DNA from: JAKLKS01 sp964370855 | GTDB taxonomy: Bacteria > Planctomycetota > JAJSAM01 > JAKLKS01 | Length of the DNA stretch: 36,890 nucleotides | Reading direction: 5' to 3' | Assembly (NCBI GenBank): GCA_964370855.1 | Contig: CAYJMF010000044.1 | Coordinates: 1 to 36,890, forward strand | Notes under the pieces: generated by a model | The model's database searches: none | Seen by the model: only the letters and a program-made list of their open reading frames with translations | What the model was told of the DNA's origin: nothing | Part shown: positions 31,616 to 36,890 of the stretch, piece after piece | Numbering within the stretch: the first letter of the stretch is position 1 | Layout of the letters: every line of letters begins with the position of its first letter | Position numbers and translations under genes: made by a program

Positions 31616-34600
31616 ATGAACCGTGGATGGCTGCTGGCGCTCGCCGTGGCCCTGCTCGCCGCCCTCGCCTGGTGGCTCGTGGGAGGGTCGGGGACGGAGG
31701 TCGTCGTCGGCCCCGGGCCCGAGGTCCGCAGGGGGAAGGCCGCCGCCCTGGAGGAGGCCGCCGTCGAGGCGAAGGCCGCCCCGGAGCGCCCCTGGATCGA
31801 GCGCGGGGAGGGGTCCGTGTCGGGCATCCTCCGGGAGTTCGGCACGGAGCGGCCCCTCGGCGGCGTGGCCGTGCTCCTCTCCGCCGGCGTCCCCGGCCCC
31901 GGCCGGACCCTGGAGACGAAGACCCTCGCCGACGGCTCCTTCCTCCTCGAGAAGGCGCCCAACTTCGAGGAGTGGGTGCTCCGCGCCGAAGTCGAAGCCC
32001 CCCTCGCCGCCGTCGAGGTCGGCGGCATCGAGGTCATCGAGACCCGCATGACCGACCTCGGCGTCGTCTACGCCACCCCGGGCTTCGAGGTCCCCGGCAT
32101 CGTCGTGGACGAGGCCGGCCGCCCCATCGAGGGCGCCGTCGTGCGCGCCGTCCGCGCCCGCCCGGCCCAGGTCCGCATCGACTTCCTGCGCGTCATCCGG
32201 GAGCTCCCCCGGCCCCACTCCGCCGTGGAGACCGCCGTCACCGGGGCCGACGGGAAGTTCGCCATGAAGAAGCTCGTCCCCGGGACCTACGAGATCGAGG
32301 CGTCGAGGAAGGGCTACCGCATCACCGCCGAGCGCGGCGTCATGGTGGGGCCGGATTCCGCGGGCCGCGAACTGCGCATCGTCATGGCCGGCGGGTACGT
32401 CCTCAAGGGGCGCGTCGTCCGCCGCACCGAGGGCCCCATCGAGGGGCTGCGGGTCGTCGCCCTCGCGCAGCCGGACAACGACAACCAGATCTTCGACATC
32501 TTCGAGAAGGGCATGTCCGTCACCGACGACAAGGGGGAGTTCGAGGTGGAGGGGCTCGGCGGCGGCACCCACGCCGTCGGCGTCGAGGTGGAGGGGGAGC
32601 CCTACCACCTCGCCGTGGACGTGGAGATCCCGAGGGAGGGGTGGCTCGAGATCGTCATCGACGGGGACGCCTGGCTCGAGGGGCGGGTGACGGACGCCGC
32701 CGCGAAGCCCATCCCCGGCGCCCAGGTCTACGTGGCCAACTTCCGCACCGGCGCCCCGGCCATCGCCTTCGCCGTCACCGGCGAGGACGGGCGCTACCGG
32801 ATCAACAGCCTCCGCAGCGGTCCCGTCCAGCTCTTCATGGTGCAGGCCGAGGGCTTCGGCACCTACCCCGAGGACTTCATGGCGCTCATGCGCGGGGGCG
32901 GCAGCGACCTCATCCTCAAGCCCGGCGCCAACGAGAAGAGCGTCTCCCTCGGCCTCGGCGGCACCGTGCGCGGCCGCGTCGTGGAGGAGGGGACCGGGAC
33001 CCCCATCGGGGGGGTGCGCCTCTCCCTCGTGACGCCGGCGGCCTTCTTCGGCGGCACCCGCACCGGCACCTCCGACGCCGACGGGCAGTTCGAGATCACC
33101 TCCGCCCCCGTGGGCGGCTCCATCCTCGTCGCGGCCAAGGACGGGTGGGTGCAGCCCGGCATGACCCCCGGGTCCATGGTGGGGGCCGCCATGAAGCTCC
33201 TCTCCGCGGGCTCCTCGGAGGACGCGGGCCAGGGGATGTCCATCCACATCGCCAACCCCGGGGACGTGGTGGAGCGCACCATGGAGCTCTCCCGCGGCGG
33301 CGTCATCCAGGGCACCGTGGTCGCCCCCTCGGGGGAGCCGGTGTCCGGGGCCCGCGTCTCCGTGGAGTTCTCCACGACGGCGGGCGGGATGTTGCGCCAG
33401 CTCTCCTCCTTCCTCCCCCTCGGCGAGCCCCGCTCCACGGGGCCCGACGGGACCTTCTCCATCCCCTCGCCGCCGGCGGGGCAGAAGGTGGTCCTCATCG
33501 CGAAGGCGCAGGGGTACCTCGAATCGCGCAGCGACGAGATCAGGACGGAATCCGGCGACGGCGTGGCCGGCGTCGTCGTGAAGCTCCGCCAGGGCGCCGT
33601 CGTCCAGGGGAAGGTCACCGCCGGGGGGAAGCCGCTGGAGGGGGCCCTGGTCCGCATGACGAAGCTGGAGGGGGAGCAGGACTGGGGCCGCCGGTGGCGG
33701 CTCAACTCCGCGAGGCCCCACCGCACCGACGCCGCCGGCGCCTTCCGCATCGAGAACGTGGAGACGGGGCCCATCCTCGTCCAGTTCACCCACCCCCGGT
33801 ACATCTCCGTCTCCCGCGAGGGGATGGAGGCCGCCGACGGGAAGGTCGTGGAGGTGGACGCCGAGCTCTCCGGGGGCGGGACCATCACCGGGAAGGTGAC
33901 GGGCCCCGACGGACGTCCCTTCTCCGGCGTGCGCATCGACGTCACGCGCAACGACCCCATGCCCGAGGGGAGCGATCCCTACTACTCCCCGCCGGACGAC
34001 GTGGCGACGGCGGCGGACGGCACCTTCACCCTGGAGGGGCTGGCCCCGGGCCGGTACACGGTCTTCGCCCGGGCCGAGGGGGCCGCCGACAGCGACCCGG
34101 TGATCGCCGAGGCGGGGGGACCGCCCCTCGCGCTGCGGCTCTCCACGGCCTACACCATCTCCGGACTCGTCCGGACGCGGACCGGCCAGCCCCTCTCCAA
34201 CGTGCGGGTCCTCGCCCTCCGGAAGAAGGCCGACGGGGAGGAGCGGGAGGGCTCCGCCAACACGAACCGTGAGGGGCGCTTCGAGATCCGGGACCTGCCG
34301 CAGGGCAACTACGACGTGCGCGCCGAGGCCGGGTGGGGCATCGGCTCCTCGCGGCCGAACCTCATCCCCGCGACGGTTTCCGCCGTGGCCGCGGGGACGC
34401 AGGACCTCATCGTCGAGGTGGAGGAGGGGCTGCGCATCTCCGGCGTCGTGCTCCTCGGGGACGGCACGCCGGTGCCCGAGGGGTGGATCAACGCCCAGCG
34501 GATCAAGGAGGCGGGGGACACGGGGCCGGACTCCAACGCCAACGGCCCCCTCGTGGACGGGAAGTTCGACCTCGCCGGCCTCCTGCCGGGGAAGTACAGC

Positions 34601-34954
34601 GTCAACGTGGGAGGCCAGAACCTCCCCTGGAAGTCGGTGATCGCCGCGGCCGGGGCGACGGACGTGAGGATCCAGTACGGCCTCGGCGGCGGCATCGAGG
34701 GGCGGGTGACGCTCCCCGACGGATCGCCGGCGACGGGGGTCTGGGTCGTGGCCGAGGGGCCCGACGGGAACTCCGGGGCGGCCACGGACGGGGACGGGAA
34801 CTACGCCATCAAGGAGCTCCCGGCGGGGACCTACCGCGTCGCCGCCACGCGGTTCGTCGACGGGGAGGGGGCGGAGGCCGCCATCGTCGAGGGCGTGGGG
34901 GTGTCCAACGGCGGGCCGACGTCGGGGGTGGACCTGGCGCTGGAGAAGAGGTAG
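31616..34954 (+). CDS. Large envelope protein with eleven carboxypeptidase-regulatory-like repeats
   Basis: 1,112 aa. Residues 5-25 are a signal or anchor segment (WLLALAVALLAALAWWLVGG). Eleven beta-sandwich repeats of the carboxypeptidase-D-regulatory/transthyretin type follow, each opening G-x-V and containing P-x-x-G-A/V-x-V: for example PGIVVDEAGRPIEGAVV, GRVTDAAAKPIPGAQV, GTVVAPSGEPVSGARV, GKVTGPDGRPFSGVRI and GRVTLPDGSPATGVWV; most carry a DGxF/Y turn. No catalytic domain is seen, so it is structural or binding. Start at 31616 has GGGAGGGG upstream; an earlier in-frame ATG (31565) overlaps the permease stop. The composite repeat at 34971 follows. Large proteins of this sort are common in environmental GC-rich phyla. 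Confidence 0.85.
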   Translation: MNRGWLLALAVALLAALAWWLVGGSGTEVVVGPGPEVRRGKAAALEEAAVEAKAAPERPWIERGEGSVSGILREFGTERPLGGVAVLLSAGVPGPGRTLETKTLADGSFLLEKAPNFEEWVLRAEVEAPLAAVEVGGIEVIETRMTDLGVVYATPGFEVPGIVVDEAGRPIEGAVVRAVRARPAQVRIDFLRVIRELPRPHSAVETAVTGADGKFAMKKLVPGTYEIEASRKGYRITAERGVMVGPDSAGRELRIVMAGGYVLKGRVVRRTEGPIEGLRVVALAQPDNDNQIFDIFEKGMSVTDDKGEFEVEGLGGGTHAVGVEVEGEPYHLAVDVEIPREGWLEIVIDGDAWLEGRVTDAAAKPIPGAQVYVANFRTGAPAIAFAVTGEDGRYRINSLRSGPVQLFMVQAEGFGTYPEDFMALMRGGGSDLILKPGANEKSVSLGLGGTVRGRVVEEGTGTPIGGVRLSLVTPAAFFGGTRTGTSDADGQFEITSAPVGGSILVAAKDGWVQPGMTPGSMVGAAMKLLSAGSSEDAGQGMSIHIANPGDVVERTMELSRGGVIQGTVVAPSGEPVSGARVSVEFSTTAGGMLRQLSSFLPLGEPRSTGPDGTFSIPSPPAGQKVVLIAKAQGYLESRSDEIRTESGDGVAGVVVKLRQGAVVQGKVTAGGKPLEGALVRMTKLEGEQDWGRRWRLNSARPHRTDAAGAFRIENVETGPILVQFTHPRYISVSREGMEAADGKVVEVDAELSGGGTITGKVTGPDGRPFSGVRIDVTRNDPMPEGSDPYYSPPDDVATAADGTFTLEGLAPGRYTVFARAEGAADSDPVIAEAGGPPLALRLSTAYTISGLVRTRTGQPLSNVRVLALRKKADGEEREGSANTNREGRFEIRDLPQGNYDVRAEAGWGIGSSRPNLIPATVSAVAAGTQDLIVEVEEGLRISGVVLLGDGTPVPEGWINAQRIKEAGDTGPDSNANGPLVDGKFDLAGLLPGKYSVNVGGQNLPWKSVIAAAGATDVRIQYGLGGGIEGRVTLPDGSPATGVWVVAEGPDGNSGAATDGDGNYAIKELPAGTYRVAATRFVDGEGAEAAIVEGVGVSNGGPTSGVDLALEKR

Positions 34955-34970
34955 GGGAGGAGGGCGGGGT

Positions 34971-35093
34971 CGGACCTGGTCGGGGAGGGGAAGATCGGGC
35001 GATTCCCGTGGACACGAAGGAGGCGAGCGGCGGTCAGGTCGTAGGGAACCCCTGGCCTTCGCCTTTCGCCGTCGTTGACCCCCCTTTCGATCA
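34971..35093. repeat. Composite direct repeat, copy A
   Basis: Core 34996-35038 matches 36622-36664 with two differences in 43 bases (key stretch GGAGGCGAGCGGCGGTCAGG). The second block 35041-35079 (CCTGGCCTTCGCC and GTCGTTGAC) matches blocks at 36771-36800 and 36833-36841. It lies between the large repeat protein and the serpin stop codon. Confidence 0.75.
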
Positions 35094-36332
35094 CCGAGGA
35101 TCGACGACCCTGCCCATGAACAGGATCGCTCCCGTGGCTCGGTGGCGGACGAGGAACAGGAAGGGCCGGTCCGCGGCGATGACAGGCGGTGCCGAGACGG
35201 CTTCCCCCACGGCGGCCGGCGCGGCCGCCGCGACGGTTCCCGCCTCCGTGACCCGGATCACCGCCCGCTGGCGAAGGACCGAAAGGAAGATGTCCCCCGG
35301 TTCGCCGGCCGCCGCCGAGAAGTCGGCCCGGAGAGGGTCGAAGGGGGCCGCGGAACCGAGGGACGCAAGCGGTTCCTCGAGTGGCAGGTCGGCCTCGACG
35401 GAGAACCGCGGAAGGAACAGGACCACCTCCCCGCCTCCTTCACCCGCAACGACCTCGGCAAGGAGCGAGGGGGTCAACGCCGCCTCCAGCGACGGGAGCC
35501 CGCCAGGGGTGTCGGGCACGAGGAGCATCATCGAGAAGGCTCCCCCTCTGTAGGGGAGTTCCGCGGCGGCGAATCCCTCCCCACGGAAGCAGGGGAGTGC
35601 CCACCGCAACCGCATCGTTGGAACCTGGACCACGGTCCCGTCGGCGAGGGTGAAGGGACGGTGGGCGGTATCGTAGGTCGGGAACGGGGTCTCCCACTTC
35701 GCCCTCAGCGAGACGGCATCCGTGACGACGAAGGCCGTGTCGGGGGTGACCGTCCCGGGAGGAAGGACCTCGGGCACGAGCCTGCGTGTCAGGCGCCGCC
35801 CCCAGGTGTTGATTCTCCTCAGCGACCCATCCGGGTCCCGGGCGAAGTCGAGCGAGGAGGCCCGGGCGCCATACTCGTCCCGCAGGGTGGTGACGAAGGC
35901 CGGCTCGAAGGGGAGGCCCTTCCTCGTCCAGAGTGCGTTGGCGACCCTGAACTCGACGGCCCGCGAGGAGTCGCCCCCGAGTTCCGAGAGGACGGACCGG
36001 AAGGCGGGCCCGATGGGGTCCCCGCCGGCATCTTCGTGGAGGAGCCCGAGGAGCTGCTCCCGGGTCTCTCCACGCGCCGCCTCCGCGAGCATTCCCACCG
36101 TGGTGGCGACACCGAGGGGGGAGAACACGAGGTTCCCCCCCTTCTCCGCGAGTCGAGAATGGAGCTCGAGGGCAAAGGCCGTGGATCCGTCGAGAAGAGC
36201 CTGTCGGGCTTCCGCCGGGACCGGTTCCCCCGGCCCGGGCAGGCCGCGGGCATGCTGCTTCGCTGGTGCGTTCACGGCGAGCAGGAGCGAAAGCACCGGA
36301 ATGCAGACTCCACGGAGTCCCCATGCGCTCAT
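35091..36332 (-). CDS. Secreted serpin (serine protease inhibitor)
   Basis: 413 aa, the usual serpin length. A signal peptide (about 1-24) precedes NLVFSPLGVATTVGMLAEAARG (serpin box with the SPLS-like turn), MLLVPD and the C-terminal PFLFLVRHRATGAILFMGRV. The reactive-centre hinge begins at E363 (EAGTVAAAAPA), fitting the inhibitory consensus with small residues at P12-P9. Counting 17 from that Glu gives P1-P1' as V379-S380, suggesting elastase-like or subtilisin-like targets. GGAGGTGAGC precedes the ATG. Exported serpins in bacteria may shield cells from proteases; the target is unknown. Flanked by a direct repeat pair. Confidence 0.93.
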   Translation of the reverse strand: MSAWGLRGVCIPVLSLLLAVNAPAKQHARGLPGPGEPVPAEARQALLDGSTAFALELHSRLAEKGGNLVFSPLGVATTVGMLAEAARGETREQLLGLLHEDAGGDPIGPAFRSVLSELGGDSSRAVEFRVANALWTRKGLPFEPAFVTTLRDEYGARASSLDFARDPDGSLRRINTWGRRLTRRLVPEVLPPGTVTPDTAFVVTDAVSLRAKWETPFPTYDTAHRPFTLADGTVVQVPTMRLRWALPCFRGEGFAAAELPYRGGAFSMMLLVPDTPGGLPSLEAALTPSLLAEVVAGEGGGEVVLFLPRFSVEADLPLEEPLASLGSAAPFDPLRADFSAAAGEPGDIFLSVLRQRAVIRVTEAGTVAAAAPAAVGEAVSAPPVIAADRPFLFLVRHRATGAILFMGRVVDPR

Positions 36333-36533
36333 GCTCACCTCCTGCGGCGTGCCTGACACTCCCGATGGTATCCCTCTCCGCCGCGCCCGCAAGGGGCGCT
36401 GCGGAACCGGCCGGGGGAAAGTAGAGCGTGTTCTCGACTCCGAGGAATCGGTTCCGAGGGGAAACGGGTCCCGCGGATTCGAGCAGGGTGGGCATGACCG
36501 CGACCAGGCCCAGGGTGAAGAGGGCGACGGCGG
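36333..36533 (-). other. Upstream region of the serpin; possible partial gene
   Basis: ATGGTA (TACCAT on the minus strand, 36365-36370) is a -10-like box 32 bases before the serpin start. In the minus frame before it, the last coding-like stretch before the gap reads AVALFTLGLVAVMPTLLES and a following ENTLYFPPAG; this hydrophobic string might be the end of a gene broken by the gap, but the frame stays open through the serpin and no stop supports an end. Tentative. Confidence 0.3.
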
Positions 36534-36543
36534 NNNNNNNNNN
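36534..36543. other. Assembly gap (10 N)
   Basis: Ten N mark a scaffold join of unknown true length. Left and right sides do not read in one clear frame. A plus-strand fragment after it (ADDKDAILELKS) could be the C-terminus of another gene lost in the gap. Confidence 0.95.
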
Positions 36544-36589
36544 GCCGACGACAAGGACGCGATCCTCGAGCTCAAGTCGGGGGAGGGGG

Positions 36590-36870
36590 GCGAGGTCGGA
36601 CTGGGTGGGGGAGGGGGAGAGCGGGCGATTCTCGTGAACACGAAGGAGGCGAGCGGCGGTCAGGAGTGAAGAAGCAGTAGTCCGTGGTCAGGTCGAGTGG
36701 AGTTCCGTGGGGGGATGGACGGGCAAGGGTCCCTCCACATCCCTCACCTGGAAACTTAAAAGAGCAGACCGTACGGAACTCCTGGTCTTCGCCTCTCCCG
36801 TGCCTCCCCCTTGCCTCCCCCTTGCCTCTCCCGTCGTTGACTCTCCAACGCGCCCGTTTCGAGAGGGTCG
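36590..36870. repeat. Composite direct repeat, copy B (expanded)
   Basis: Core 36622-36664 and later blocks 36771-36800 and 36833-36841 match copy A at 34971-35093 in the same order. Copy B has about 106 extra bases at 36665-36770 and a short expansion (about 36801-36832) built of GCCTCCCCCTT-type units. No gene was found from 36544 to the window end; the 3' end of this region is cut. Confidence 0.65.
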
Positions 36871-36890
36871 GGTCCGGGTCTCTCCGGACC

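Noticed and set aside
31583..33793. 736-codon minus-strand frame rich in Gly/Asp/His opposite the repeat protein
   Set aside because: Shadow of the eleven-repeat gene; no ribosome-binding site and no domain pattern.

Overview
This is about 36.9 kb of a very GC-rich bacterial chromosome. As a hand-counted example, the 60 bases from 14041 contain 47 G/C. It is a scaffold with one 10-N gap at 36534-36543. Lipoprotein signals, a TesA/YbbA/YbbP locus, a bacterial serpin, a sirtuin and a 1,112-residue protein with eleven carboxypeptidase-regulatory-like repeats fit a diderm from a deep environmental phylum. Planctomycetota or a similar GC-rich lineage is my guess; nothing here proves the taxon. No rRNA, tRNA, CRISPR array or recognisable transposase was seen.

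Layout. 0.1-7.2 kb (+): fused M16 zinc protease, a DUF4143 AAA ATPase, RecQ helicase and an endonuclease/exonuclease/phosphatase-family protein. 7.2-9.7 kb (-): a second DUF4143 ATPase, translationally coupled to a small membrane protein, followed by an RHH/MazF-type antitoxin-toxin pair. 9.8-17.6 kb (+): a secreted hypothetical protein, then addB-addA overlapping by ATGA. 17.5-19.7 kb (-): a secreted protein, a lipoprotein and a DUF2007/zinc-ribbon protein. 19.8-21.6 kb (+): dtd, a SixA-like phosphatase and a class III sirtuin. 21.6-27.6 kb: an accessory island holding an AraC-like regulator with a problematic start, small ORFs, a tandem family of about 120-aa predicted beta proteins with a decayed extra copy, and two coupled genes of much lower GC (25 of 60 bases from 25141). 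27.6-31.6 kb: SGNH hydrolase (tesA-like), divergent from the ybbA/ybbP-like ABC exporter. 31.6-36.3 kb: the eleven-repeat protein, then a serpin on the minus strand between two copies of a composite direct repeat.

Most notable signals. (1) Both DUF4143 ATPase genes start at the base following a 37-bp palindrome (18-1-18). The outer arms are shared and the core is private. Each palindrome spells a symmetric promoter (TTGAAW, 16 bp, TARGAT) ending 7 nt before the ATG, so it could be a bidirectional, self-regulated, leaderless promoter that travels with the gene. (2) An interspersed inverted-repeat family built on GGGTCGGGTWCSGTAT occupies intergenic spaces in the first 19 kb. (3) The tandem beta-protein island is the best candidate for an undescribed system.
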